Part shown: piece after piece, positions 32,025 to 43,871 of the stretch
Numbering within the stretch: position 1 is the stretch's first letter
Layout of the letters: every line of letters begins with the position of its first letter
Assembly: GCF_040712315.1 (NCBI RefSeq)
Contig: NC_134024.1
Coordinates: 23,882,658-23,946,657, forward strand
Length of the DNA: 64,000 nucleotides
Direction of reading: 5' to 3'
Source of the DNA: Castanea sativa
Lineage: Eukaryota > Streptophyta > Magnoliopsida > Fagales > Fagaceae
Position numbers and translations under genes: made by a program
The notes under the pieces: model-generated
What the model was told of the DNA's origin: nothing
Databases searched by the model: none
Seen by the model: the letters and a program-made list of their open reading frames with translations, nothing else

Positions 32025-32086
32025 TTCTTTTTTTTTTTTTTTTGTTAAACTTTTCCATACATATATCACACTGGAAAAGAAATACT

Positions 32087-32088
<2 letters not shown>

Positions 32089-32137
<49 letters not shown>

Positions 32138-32138
32138 A
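32089..32138. repeat. (CA)n(TA)n microsatellite
   Basis: About 14 CA units followed by about 10 TA units; same compound structure as at 24848-24937. Confidence 0.9.
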
Positions 32139-32531
32139 ATATATAAAATAAAATCTTTTTGATTTCTTGTTAACTTATTGAAATGTTGCCACAGCTTGAA
32201 AGCCCGCATCTTTTCATATTATTTGTTAAAGAAAATGTAAAAGCTAAAAAAAGAATAAGAAAAAATAAAGCACAAACTCATGTAACAATGAATGCTACCA
32301 GAGCACATAAAAAACATGATAATTAAATTTCTTTTTACTTTTTTGTTAACCATTCAAAAGAAGAGTCGTAAGTTGGAAAAACCTATGAAGTAAAATATCT
32401 AACTCAATTTTTTTTAATTGAGTTTAAATTCTATAAGTATTTTAAAAATATATATGTAAGAATTTTGTATAAAACATCGTATATTTACACGCTCTATTAG
32501 GATCTTGTCATCTAAAATTCTTTAAATGATA

Positions 32532-33146
32532 CTAGCTTCATCACACGCACTTTGCTCGTGCGATGAGACTTTTTATTTTTTATTTTTTGGGTTTACATGT
32601 TTTACGCATGGCATTTTTGTTTTATTTTTTATTTTAAGAAGAAGTTGTATTAGTACTTGACTACTAATGTGAGAGAGAAATGTGGAGATGAGAAAAAAGT
32701 AGTTTAGTGGTAAAAAAAATGGAACATTTGTGGGAAAAAAAAGTAGTTTTATTTTATTATTTTTTTTTTTAAAGTTGTATTAGAACTTGGCAATGAACGT
32801 GAGAGAGAAATGTGGAGGTGGGAGAAAATTTTGTTTTTTTTTTTTTTTCAAGTTTAGCTTAAAATTAAGAGTTTTTAAATTAGTAATTTTACATGTCTAA
32901 CCCTATGATATAAGCCTTAGAAACAGATGAATTTAAGGGTATTTTGGGCATCTAAATTGAGGATTCCAAACAGGAGAAACCCCTTAAATAAGGAAAAAAC
33001 TTAGGTGCCCTGGGAGCAATACTCCCTCCTCTCACATGAGGGGTGGGCCCCATGGTGAGACCCATGTATGGGCCCACCCCTCATGTGAGAGGAGGGAGCA
33101 TTGCTCCTGGAGCATGTAAAAATCACCCCTTAAATAGTAGTATAGA
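32532..33146 (-). mobile_element. Short non-autonomous Helitron (615 bp)
   Basis: On the minus strand it starts A|TCTATACTACTATTTAAGG and ends with an imperfect hairpin (CATCGCAC...GTGCGTGTGATG) and AAGCTAG|T. The 5' TC, 3' CTRR, subterminal hairpin and insertion between A and T are the four Helitron hallmarks. No Rep/helicase gene, so mobilised in trans if at all. Contains a strong palindrome at 33013-33107. Confidence 0.75.
33013..33107. repeat. Near-perfect inverted repeat, 38-bp arms
   Basis: Arms 33013-33050 and 33070-33107 are inverse complements at 37 of 38 positions; the loop is 19 bp. GC-rich in an AT-rich setting (arms contain CCCTCCTCTCACATGAGGGG). Confidence 0.92.
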
Positions 33147-33479
33147 TAATAGATAATTCTAAGTACAAACAAAATCATAATAAATGCCAATTAATAACTA
33201 CTATAATGATCAAATTTTATATATAGAAATAAATTAAATAGGAAGAGAATATTAAATTTTGTTGAACCTTTTTTTTTCCCTTGGAAGGTAGATACAACTA
33301 GATAGCATGGGGGAGGGGGAAGTGGGGTTCAGTCTCAAACTACAACTACGAGACGCTAAAAAAGAATGTCATTACTACTAAGTTATCACTTGAATATCAT
33401 ATATATTTTGTTAAACTTTATTGTGCATTGTACTAACTTGATGATCCCATATTCTCCCACATCATCACTATATACATTG

Positions 33480-33481
<2 letters not shown>

Positions 33482-33544
<63 letters not shown>
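33482..33544. repeat. (TA)n microsatellite
   Basis: About 31 uninterrupted TA units. Confidence 0.92.
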
Positions 33545-33549
<5 letters not shown>

Positions 33550-33650
33550 GATATTAAGAATGTGTATTATTTGGTTATGAATTGATAAATGATAAGATTA
33601 AACATGATATGATGAATAATTATGTTTAGTTATTTTGTGTTAAAGATACA

Positions 33651-34048
33651 CTAGCCTATCACATGTACGATGTGACTCTTTTTCTATTTTGAGTTTAATG
33701 TAATTTTTCAATTTGAATTTATTTATTGTTAGTGAGGTTTCACAGAAAAGAATTTTTAAGAAACTAAAATCTATGATTTGAAATGAAGTAAACTGTTGAG
33801 TTTAGCGTGTGCTAGTTTTTAGGGAAAAAAATGAATTAAACGTGTGTGAGATATATTTAAATAGAGAGTGTGCTAATTTTAAGGAAAAAGAAATTTTTGG
33901 TAGCTTTTTTTTTTTGAATATTTTTGAATTACAGTTTTAACCCTATTTTTTATTTCTTAAGAATAAGAATTATCTAATTAGATTAGGGGTAGTTTTGACA
34001 TTTTATGAAGTCATAGCTAATTTTTTGAATCCTCTTAATATATAGAGA
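33651..34048 (-). mobile_element. Short non-autonomous Helitron (398 bp)
   Basis: The minus strand starts A|TCTCTATATATTAAGAGG and ends TCACAT-CGTAC-ATGTGA (perfect 6-bp stem), TAGG and CTAG|T. Interior AT-rich, non-coding. Confidence 0.75.
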
Positions 34049-34855
34049 TAAATATCTATTATAAAATAATATTTTTTTCTCAAAAATAAATGGATACCAA
34101 AATATACTAGTATATCATGTTAATTTTTAATGGAAAATATTCCAAAATTATATATATTAATGGACAAATCAAGACAATGACAAAAAAAAAAAAGAAAAAA
34201 AAGAAATTGACAACTTGATTCTAACATCCAAATCTTTCCACCTTCCGATTTTTTTGGATTTGGGTCCTTTTCATTTCAAAGTGAAATAGACAATTAACGA
34301 ATAAATATGAAATTTAAATTTTACCACAACATATAAAATTTAACCATTGTAATATTTTGGCTATGATTAAACTAAACTACAGCTAATAAACTGACAAAAT
34401 CTTTTTTCTCTTTTTAAGAAAAAATGAGGTGGTAAAATCTAAATTCTAAATTTATTTAATTTTAAATTATGACAGGACATTTATTCATTTTCAAAGAAAA
34501 AAAAAAAAAAAAAAGTACAAATACAAAGACAAAGACAAATGGTGCCAAAACATCATATCTCATATGATAATTGGGATCAAGTATAAAAAGAAAATCATAG
34601 GATGGATGGGAATTAAGATATGGTGATGGGCTGATGGACTGATACAGAGAATGATGATGACGACTTGTACCTTCCTTTCATGACATTACTTCTTCTTTTT
34701 TTTAATCCCATTTTCCTTTCTTCACTCCTTCTCTCTCTCGACTCTCGCGTGCAAATTTTCCAAAGTAAGAAAATGAAAAATAAATAAATTACTGGACAAA
34801 CCAACCAACCCCTGTCTCAGTCGCTCTCTCTTCTCGCTGAGACTGTGCGACGAAA
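34049..34855 (+). promoter_or_regulatory. Upstream region of the TMEM135-like gene
   Basis: AT-rich to about 34700, then a pyrimidine-rich stretch (ttcactccttctctctctcg) and a probable 5' UTR from about 34800. CT-rich tracts near the transcription start are common in plant promoters. No firm TATA box is assigned. Confidence 0.35.
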
Positions 34856-37800
34856 ATGGCACAAGCAGCAGGGTCTCCACCATCGCCGCCACCGCAAGAC
34901 AACGTCGACGCCGAGCGCCGCCTCCGGGAAGCCGAGGACCGTCTTCGCGAAGCCATAGAGGAGCTCCAGCGCCGCCAGCGCAAGGCCGGTGCCGCCGCCG
35001 CCGCCCGCTCCTCTCCCCACCACAACCAGCCACAGCATTGCCCGCCCTGCTGCGACCACGCCGCCTACGAACCGTCGTGCGTTGCCAACGCCATCGGCAA
35101 CCTCTGCCAAACCTTCCTCCTCTCCTACGGCGTCCGCGTCGGCATCGGCATCCTCCTCCGCGCTTTCAAGCTCGCTCGCCGCCAATCCTACTCTTCCCTC
35201 CTCGATCTCAAGGTCACTTTCGTAATTACCTCGCGTTTCCGTGTCCTTTTTTTTTTTCTTGTGAATTGAATTGGATTGGTTTTCTGTGTGATCGTGCATG
35301 AATTTCGTTGGAATTAGGGTTTTTCATTTCAAAAATTGAAGCTGCAACGATTTTGAATTATCTGAATAACTATAATCCAGCGATCGTTGTGTATTTGTGG
35401 ACAATGTGTGAGCTTGCGTTTGTGTTTTGATTGCAGCAACTTGTGTCAGAGAAAGATCTGATAGTAAGAGAGGAAGCCTGTCGAATCGGATTGTTTTTCG
35501 GTGGCTTTACAGGATCTTATCAAGCTCTTAGATGTTTGTTGAGAAAATTGAGAAAGAAAGAGACGCCATTCAATGCGTAAGTTTGCAGCACGTAGAATAT
35601 GAATTTTTTTTTGTTTTTTTGTTCAAATTTGCAATGATAATGCATGTTCCTTATTTATGACATTGTTTGAGGGATGATGGAGCAGCATTTTAGCAGGTTC
35701 AATTGCTGGTTTGTCAATTTTAGCCCTAGATGATTCTAATCGGAGGCGCACACTTGCTTTATATCTTTTGGCTAGGCTAGCCCAGGTCTGTGAACAAATG
35801 GTGTATAACCTAATTAAATTTTCACCAGCTACGCTAAGTAATAGGAATCAGGAATTGTTTGTTTTTATTGTGCTTGTGATTATGATTTTCAACGCCAGCC
35901 TAACGGTTTTTGTGTCTTATTCTATTTAGTGTGCTTATAATTCTGCAAAGTCGAAGGACAAGTTTCACTTTTGGGGAAGCCATTGGAGGCATGGAGATTC
36001 TTTACTCTTTGCTATTGCATGTGCACAGGTAACATTAAGTTCATTTTGACTTGTAAAGCTGTAGATAACTTGAGTAAAAAAAATTATTTGTACCTGAATT
36101 TACTATATAATTGCTAGTGGAATGGCTTTTAACTAGAAAGGATGGAAGTATTTGTGATTGATGGAAACGTCATGGTGATAGTGACTGTTATTATAGTTAC
36201 TTTGACTGTATTATAGCTAAGACGAGCAGGAGAGGATAGATGGTGCCCTTGGGATTAGTTTTGGAAGAATGAAGTCAATGAGTGCAGTGTGACCAGCCTA
36301 CATCTATCATCATATTGGAGGGTAAATTTAATTGGCTGGTATATGACCAGCCATGCTGTCATGGAATTGAGTGTTGGGCAGTTTTGTAAAATCTTGTCAA
36401 TGAATTCAGCCTAAGCTGAATGCAAATGTAGAGATAAACGAGCGGTAAGCTGATCAAGGGCAGAGTGATTTCATAATGGCATGGTTGGGAACTTCAAACA
36501 ATTGGTTAGGAATATGTGTATGCATGGATTTATTTTTCTATGTGCGTAAAAGTCTGATAGCTGTTTTAGCAAGAAGAAACCTACACAGATCAGTAGAGAG
36601 CCAAAGATACTGTTAAGATTAGAAAGGATGTCAATTGAGTTAGTGAGCAACTTTATATTAGCTTGTGCTTTATGAAAAAGTGAGGAACCCAAACATTGGT
36701 GAGTTGGGACGATGGATTTTCTTTTTTAGAAACCTTTCCACTATTGCTTTTTTGGTGCTGGGGCTTCAGAACTTGGATTTCAGTTTTTGGAAATATATAA
36801 CAAATGGTTTAGAACATTGATTTTGAATGTATATGGATTTTTCATTTTTGTGGATTTCACATGCAAGAAGTTAAAAGAATTGTAAAGAAGCAGGGTGCAG
36901 GATGCCGGGAAACAATTTAAGGTGGTGTTTTTTAGGTTGTTTATATGATTAAGGTTGAATTAGGAAAATTTTGTCATAATCAAACAAGCAAATACCATGA
37001 TTTGCAGCCATGAACAATACCGTAAATGTTATAAATGGTAGGATACTGGGATGTCATAGAATAAGACTCATATTGATCAAAGTCTAATCTCTAAGAAAAC
37101 AAATGTAGGAATTTTAGAAATTATTTGAATATCATAGACTAGTAAAATCAATATAATACAATAGGCTGAAAGAAAAAATCTTAGGAGGATTTATAAAAAA
37201 CTACCATTTGTCACTGCACATAACGAAGTCATATAGCTCTAAAACCCAAAACTTGACTCTGTAAATGCTAACCCTTCTACTTATCAAAAAAAATAAATGT
37301 TAACCCTATATTCCACTGGCATAATTCTATGTTCCACATGTTTAACCATTTACTTGTAATGTTTGAGATGGATTAGAATGCATCTCAGATGTTATATGTG
37401 GGGCCCATAAGTCTGCCCATGTTCATTAAACAATACTAAGGTCTGTGATTCCTGAACTGATGTCTTGCTTGCTATAGAATATATGAGGTCTGTGGTGATT
37501 AGGTTTTTGTAACCTTGTAACGATTTTACTTTGTTCATGCTTTGAAATTCTGGTTCTTGCACTGAGCTTGTAACGATATCATGGGCTCATTTGTTTGTGT
37601 AAAGATGTTAAAATTCTGGTTCTTATTATATCTAAGCTATTGATTGGAATTTGATTCAAATTTCTCAACTCCTCTTCACTTGCTAGGGCTTTTTCCAAAA
37701 TATCTTTTAATAAGTTACTTTTGTATCTTCCATAACCATTTTATTGATTGATAAACTCATTTCAGGTTATGTATTCATTTGTAATGCGTCCTGAGAGCTT

Positions 37801-40705
37801 GCCAAAATCATATCAAGACTTCATTCAGAAGACTGGGCCAGTAGCACGGCCTGTATACAAGGCTGTAAGAGACAGCTGTAGAGGTTTCCCAGTTGATGTG
37901 GCCTCACTCTCTGCTTACTTATCCGGCAGAAGGAATCCCAACTATGTAAAGTTGGAAGAATTTCCCGCCATTATTCCTTGCTCTGTTATTCATCCAGACA
38001 CGAATTCATGTTTGACTCACAATGCAAATGCAACATCAGCTACATTCAGGAAAACATTTCCACTCTACTTCTCTTTGACCTTTGTACCATTTGTTGTTTT
38101 GCACCTGCAAAAGGTACATTATTTATCCAAGTTGTTTCTTTTGCTTTTAAACTTCAGTTTTTTATGCTTCTGCTGAAAGAAGAAAAATGATAAGTAGACA
38201 ATGTTATATATAACGTAAATTCACATGGTTGGAAATAGTTGTGGAGGTGGCCTCATATGTCTGTTGTGCTGAAGCAGAACCATAACTCTCAAACAATTGT
38301 AAGAGGTGTGCTGTTTATTTTTTTTTTTTTTATAAGAAAAAAATAAACAGCAAGTGGGTTGACTAATTATCATGCCAGGCAAGTGCTGTTTATTAGTTGA
38401 GATCTATTTTGATCTGTTAGTGGGTTGACTAATTAACATGCCATGATGTGATTAAATGCATATCTGATGTGCTAATGTGGGAGAGATATGTAAACAGAAT
38501 TATAATGGAGAGAATTAAATTGTTATTGGTTTTACTAGAGATGTCTTCTGGTAGGATGGGATGGTAGGATGATATGTCTTCATGGACATTATTTGTCAGA
38601 AACGAACATCACCACCACAATCATCTCTGTTCTTTTAGCCTATATTACTGCTAGGGGCAAAGATGGGGAAAGATAGTGTTACATACATGGATAAAAATTG
38701 CTTCTATATTTATGATTTTTTCTTTCTGAACCTCCAGTAAACTACAGCAACTCAGCTCCATGTATTTAAATTTTGAATTGGGGTTTATCCTGAAATTTAG
38801 AATCCTTCTTTGTGTGCTGCAGCCGCGTAAAGAACATTGCAATCAGTGATATTATTGGAAATATAATTGTAAAAAATGTCTACTTGAATCAAATATCTCA
38901 AATTTTGCATTAGTTGAACTCTAGTAGTATGATAAAACTGTAGGATGATTATTGCATAGTAGTTGGGGTATTGGTCAAAATGGTGGAGTGCTGTATTCTG
39001 ATTCCCAATTTCAGTTGGCTTATTTCTGAGACCTTAAAACTTCCCTATTCCCATTTTGATAATATGTGGTTTATTTATGTGACATTTGGTTTCTAGGTGT
39101 GATTTCAGTGCTTATTTTACATATGTACCGAATGTACTATAAACCCATGATACTGTCATTCCATATGCCTTTTGTGTGTGACATTGTATTTTTTTCCATG
39201 GTATGCATACATTGACACCAAAATCACGTGCAAAGAACCAACCAGACTGGCATATACTCTTGGGGATATCATCTCTATAAGTAGAAGAGGATAATAATTG
39301 TGATATTCTTGCTAATATAAAGTTCCATGCTTCTTATGTTGAATTCATTTTGTAAATATATTAGATGGTATGTTTATGTGGTAGTTGACTTAGATATGCT
39401 CTATTTGATGATTAGAAACCAGGAAAAAATAAACTTCATTTTGAAGCAATGGATAGCAATTTCTGCCTTATGTTTAAATTGGGAGGATTTTACTTCATTT
39501 AGACTAGCCCTGGTTGACTTTTTTCATCTCTGAAATTAATGTTATTAATATTATTGTTGTTATTAACTTTAGTTACATAATGCCTTTTTAGTTCATGGAT
39601 GCCCCTGCTCGTACCTGCTGGCTTGCTCTTAAGGGGGCTGTTCGCTCCACAACATTTCTGTCAGCTTTTGTTGGAATTTTTCAGGTAGCTGTCTTAATCC
39701 TTATCTGCATCTTTGGTTAAATTTTCATGACCATGTTCTTAGTTCTTTTGTGATGCTTGGGTGATACAAGGGAGTGATATGCTTGCATAGAAAAGTTGCA
39801 TCAAAAGACCACAAGCTTGTATATTGGATCGCAGGCGGTATGGCAGCCCTTTCTGTATTATTGGAGAAAAAAGCTAGGCGCAGTGAACTTGCCTTGTATG
39901 TTCTTCCACGAGCAGGAGATTCACTGTGGTATATTTTAGTGAACCGCCACCTCCTTCCAGATATTAAGAATGCAGAGGTATTGCTAAAATTGTTGCCATA
40001 CTTTTCTGAAAGCAGTTTTAATTGATTTAGGAAATATGCATTTCTGAATGCAGTTTCAGTAAACTAGTTAATAAACCGAATCAATTGAAATCATAAATCA
40101 GGGTTGTTTCTGGGGGCCTGTCTTTTGATGCCTCCTGTCAAATTTCTGTGTAATGTATACTTATATCCTCAGTCATTACAAAAGAAGTATCTTGCCATTA
40201 TGAACTAGCCAATCTATCACTTACTTCAGAAATGGAAGTTTCAGATATGAGTCATTCCATGGTCATCATCTTAAGGGCCTGGGTATGGTGTCCTGCTCAT
40301 GATTTGTCTTGGGTCAAGTTGAGAGAGAGAGAGAGAGAGGAATCATGTACTACTGAATCTTTTGCTTGTGGTTATTATTTAACTGATTTTTTTTTTTATA
40401 ATATTGCTACTCCTCAAATTGATGCTTTTCAACTGTAACAGGTGTTTTTATTTTGTATTTGTATGGGAGGAATCATGTACTACTTGGAACACGAACCAGA
40501 CACGATGGCTCCATTCCTCAGGGGCTTGATTCGCCGCTTCCTTGCCAGCAGAATTAGCAGTCCTGGCCTTTCATCAAATCGTAATGCTTCCTCCCCATAT
40601 TTGCAAACTCTTGATGCCATAAAGAAACCAAAATTGCAAGATAATGGGCAGGCTGAAGCTTCGTCTTTGCAAAAATACAATCTTGAATCAATACAAGGGC
40701 TATAA
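34856..40705 (+). CDS. TMEM135-like multi-pass membrane protein, eight exons
   Basis: Exons 34856-35212, 35437-35576, 35686-35785, 35930-36028, 37766-38113, 39592-39684, 39771-39977, 40442-40705; 1608 nt, 535 residues, all borders GT/AG, no break. Exon 1 gives a charged, coiled-coil-prone N-terminus (AERRLREAEDRLREAIEELQ) and a Cys-rich segment CPPCCDHAAYEPSC before FLLSYGVRVGIGILL, matching the Cys-rich N-terminal domain of TMEM135 proteins. Hydrophobic segments follow: GLFFGGFTGSYQALR, ILAGSIAGLSILALD, FPLYFSLTFVPFVVLH, TTFLSAFVGIFQ, YWIAGGMAALSVLLEK, VFLFCICMGGIMYYLEHEP. Animal TMEM135 acts at peroxisomes and mitochondria in lipid and fission control; the plant role is little known, so function is inferred from family only. 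Exon 1 is strikingly GC-rich compared with its surroundings. Confidence 0.88.
37262..37307 (+). mobile_element. Tail-only LINE insertion with target duplication, intron 4 of the TMEM135-like gene
   Basis: TAAATGCTAACCCT at 37262-37275 and TAAATGTTAACCCT at 37294-37307 (13 of 14 match) flank TCTACTTATCAAAAAAAA. ACTTATCAAAAA is also the 3' end of the L1 at 60140-63330 on its own strand. Confidence 0.6.
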
Positions 40706-42124
40706 GTTTGCCACAGAGGGAGTGGGGTCGGGGCTGGGCAATACACCCCTGAGAATTTTTTTTTGCATTATAGATTATTGGAAATCTTAGGATGCGATTA
40801 TATTCAATAATAGTGAGTTTTATAGCAATTTCTTATTATTAATATATCATTCTGTATAAAACTCAACATGATCACATGAACTTCAGCGTTGATTTCTCTT
40901 CCATGATTTTAAGAGAATTGTTGAATGTTTTACACAATTCTAGGAATACAATTGAAAGAAAGTTGTTGGAATGTTTGATTATGTCGAGTTTGCCATTGTC
41001 CAATTATGTGATTGTCCCTAATCAATGTTTGAAACTGTAGTTGAGAATAAACTTTTTCTCGTACTATTGTAAGGGGATATGCAGTCAACCCACCAAAATC
41101 GACCCAATTCAACTGGTCATCGCATCAAGATATGTTGTTGCTGATAAATATTGAGTATCAAATCATAGCAGAGAACACTACACACGCAAATAAGATAAAG
41201 AGTGAAAATGATTTCTTCAAATATTATTCCAGCTGTCCACTTTTAAAAAATTCCAAAAATTCCGACGCTGAAATGACTGTTTAGCAAGACAATGATCTTA
41301 TTATGTTTAGGAACTTTTGTTTTTATTTATGTTTTCTGGGCACTAATGCAGCAGTTCAACCTCAAACATCATCGTTTAGGTCACTAGCAAAAAAAAAAAG
41401 ACATTATCATTTAGGTCAACTTTCTAAGTGTCTAAAACGATGTAACCGTCGCTTTCAACCGAAAAAACAAAACAAATTGATATAGCTGCGACGTTCTTCA
41501 AATTTTGAGTGCCCATATATGTAAGAGAACTTCTCAACTTTTTTTCCCAATAAAATAATAAGTCGGCAGGATAAAGTCTTTAGTGGCTACATCTTTACTA
41601 TATGCTCAATTGTATTGTACAATGAACCCTAAGCAAAGTATATATAAAAAATAAGAGTTAAGATTAACCTTAATTGGATTTTACACTAAATTAAGTCTCT
41701 TGGGCTGTTACATAATAAACAAGTATAAATTATATATTAGTATCTTTAACAATTACATTAGCACCATTATATGTATAAGATAGTGTCAATTACACGCACT
41801 ATTTTGCACACAGTTCATACACAGGTTATTTTGAATTACAATAATGAGTGTGATTTCGAGTTTGTGTGTAACAGGTTTTATCAGTATATATAAATCAAAG
41901 AGTAATGATTATCACACGGTGTGTAGATACACTCATTCAGTTAAAATTTTGAAACCATGTTTCACCATTTCACTATTATAACTGAGATCACATTTTTTCA
42001 CAAGCTATGAAACAATAATTAACCTAAATCATATTAATCCCTTATGAATAAATAACACCCATTTCTTCAGCCTTAACATCCAAACATATTCTTTTGTTTC
42101 CCATATAGTCACTACTATCTAAAC
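40706..42124. other. Intergenic region, no gene seen
   Basis: The 3' flank of the TMEM135-like gene and AT-rich DNA. It holds a poly(A)-type micro-insertion (41365-41418) and, at 41898-42000, a copy of the dispersed sequence also found near 393-500. Confidence 0.6.
41365..41418 (+). mobile_element. Poly(A) micro-insertion between direct repeats
   Basis: CATCATCGTTTAGGTCA and CATTATCATTTAGGTCA (15 of 17 match, both mismatches transitions) flank CTAGCAAAAAAAAAAAGA; looks like a retroposed tail. Confidence 0.45.
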
Positions 42125-42265
42125 ATGAACAACTTCACAACTTCCAGCAGAATGGATAAAAGGCTGCATGAGGCCGCTCAAGGAGGAAACACCCAACACT
42201 TGCATCAGCTGCTTACCGAAAACCCCCTTATCCAACATTATTCCACAAATGCAACCAATTTATAA
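42125..42265 (+). pseudogene. First-exon remnant of an ankyrin/PGG gene
   Basis: A 46-codon frame, MNNFTTSSRMDKRLHEAAQG followed by GNTQHLHQLLTENPL, then a stop. The MD-[KR]-RL-EAA..GN...L..LL.ENPL pattern is the usual start of ACD6/ITN1/BDA1-type ankyrin proteins, where it leads directly into the repeats. Here the reading ends after the first helix pair, and no ankyrin-repeat sequence follows before the PGG exon 0.9 kb downstream. Confidence 0.6.
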
Positions 42266-42499
42266 TCACAATAATGTAGTTTGAACTTATGAACGCACAA
42301 ATTATGGTCAAAGTCAAAACTAGAAGAGATTTCTAGACTGGCCTTATGTTTTTAATTTGAGATGCCATATCACCCACCTTTTGACTGAACTAAAGGCCAT
42401 ATGCCCGAATTTCTCATTTTCCTGATAGAATGTGTGGTAAACAAATAAGTTGAAATTAATCTAATTGGATTTATGTGAATCCGTACTATCTTTTTAGTA

Positions 42500-42815
42500 G
42501 GTCTAAACTCTAAAATAGACTTTTGGCCATCAAATTTGGGATAGTTTTCATTTTGACCTTTTACATTTCAAAATTTTTATTTTGGTCATTCATAGTTGAT
42601 TCGTTTTTATATTGGCCCTTTATTTTTAAAATTTTTCATTTTCATGAAGGGCTAAAATAATGGGTCAAAATGAAATTTTGATATGTGACGGCTAAACAAA
42701 AAATTGAATCACATATGAAGGGCCAAAATGAAAATTTTGAAATACTATCCAAAATGAAAACAACCTCAAACTTTAAGGGCCAAAAGTGTACTTTAGTCTT
42801 TTAGTGGTGTGGGTT
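42500..42815. mobile_element. Inverted-repeat MITE between the two ankyrin/PGG pieces
   Basis: The left side (ctctaaaatagacttttggccatcaaa...gttttcattttgacc) and the right side (...aaatgaaaacaacctcaaactttaagggccaaaagtgtactttag) are inverse complements with scattered mismatches over about 110 bp. Non-coding. Confidence 0.65.
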
Positions 42816-42952
42816 CAAGAAGCATATCAACGATAATTTTCCATCACAATCCTTCCCTTCTCTCTTCATTTCTTGATCACATGGCAAGAATGGAGTACTA
42901 CTGGCATTGTATCAACTCAGCTGTTTCCAAGGACACGAAAAATGCTGCAACA

Positions 42953-43011
42953 CACTTTTACCGTTAATTTTTTTTTTTTTTTTTTTTGAGAAGCACTTTT
43001 ACCGTTAATTT
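42953..43011 (-). mobile_element. Tail-only LINE insertion with an 18-bp target duplication
   Basis: CACTTTTACCGTTAATTT occurs at 42953-42970 and again at 42994-43011. Between them lies only a T-run and GAGAAG, i.e. CTTCTC plus poly(A) on the minus strand. Confidence 0.7.
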
Positions 43012-43124
43012 ATTTACAGAACGATAGGAGCTAGCTTAGACTGACTAAATTAAGTAACCTGCACATAGCTATGATCATTATGCGTGCTTATTCATAAATG
43101 CTTAAAATGGTAAAATTTTGGCAG

Positions 43125-43871
43125 GTGATAGAGCTAGGCAAGGAAGCAACCACTTCCTTTGTGCTGGAAGTAAATGCTCTAAACAAGAGTGCTCTAATTG
43201 CTCTCGATTTGCTACTGATTTTTCCAAGTGAGGCCGGTAACAGAGAAATAAAGGAGATCCTTAGAGATGCAGGAGCCATTAAAGCAAGAGATAGAGATCG
43301 TCATAACATCCTCTGTCCTGCTTCTTCATTTGAGTTTGGTAACCACATCCAAGTTAGCAACCCTTCAGCTTCAGTGACCTCTCTGGTGCAACCAAAGAAT
43401 TTGGTGAAGTACTTCAAGTTTAAGAAGGGCCGAGATTCTCCCAGCGATGCTCGTAATGTACTACTAGTTATATCTGTTCTGGTTGCAACTGCAACCTTCC
43501 AGGTTGGATTGAGTCCACCTGGTGGTTTCTGGCAAGATGGTAGCTTAGCAGGGAGGTCCATTTTGGGTTCTAATAGTGAAGTTACATTTTTACTTTTCGT
43601 CCTTTTCAACTCTATTGGCTTCTCAGTGTCTCTTTTCACAATTAACATTCTCACAACCAACTTTCCATTGCATTTCGAGCTTCAAATCTGTATGATTGCA
43701 ATGTTCATCACTTACAACAATGCAGTGACTACCACAGCACCGAATGGTGTAAAGTTCTTGATAATCATATTTACATCAGCTTTGCCTTCAATGATAGCAC
43801 TTCTTGCTGATGAGGTAAGACGACTTACATTGAGGCTTAGAAAATTTTACAGATCAAGTTGTGAAGGGTAG
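43125..43871 (+). pseudogene. PGG-domain exon of an ankyrin-repeat membrane protein (ITN1/ACD6/BDA1-like), ankyrins missing
   Basis: Begins after a good acceptor (tttggcag, ending 43124) with VIELGKEATTSFVLEVNALN, the end of the last ankyrin repeat, then LLIFPSEAGNREIKEILRDAGA and the linker. The PGG domain follows: NVLLVISVLVATATFQVGLS-PPGGFWQDG, then three more hydrophobic helices (VTFLLFVLFNSIGFSVSLFTI, ICMIAMFITYNNAV, FLIIIFTSALPSMIALLAD). In the family this C-terminal part anchors the protein in the membrane for defence or salt-stress signalling. The frame is intact over 248 residues, but the ankyrin region that must precede it is absent from this window, so the locus is probably a relict or makes a short membrane protein. 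Confidence 0.7.

Noticed and set aside
29465..34600. tRNA, rRNA or other structured RNA genes
   Set aside because: No cloverleaf, internal promoter boxes or rRNA-like sequence were seen in this or other gene-free stretches; a covariance-model search would be needed to exclude them fully.
34817..35299. Long minus-strand frame opposite exon 1 of the TMEM135-like gene
   Set aside because: It is the antisense of a GC-rich coding exon and is rich in simple Ala/Gly/Asp codons; such mirror frames are expected by chance.
43301..43660. Minus-strand frame over the PGG exon
   Set aside because: Shadow of the plus-strand coding frame, which has clear family motifs.
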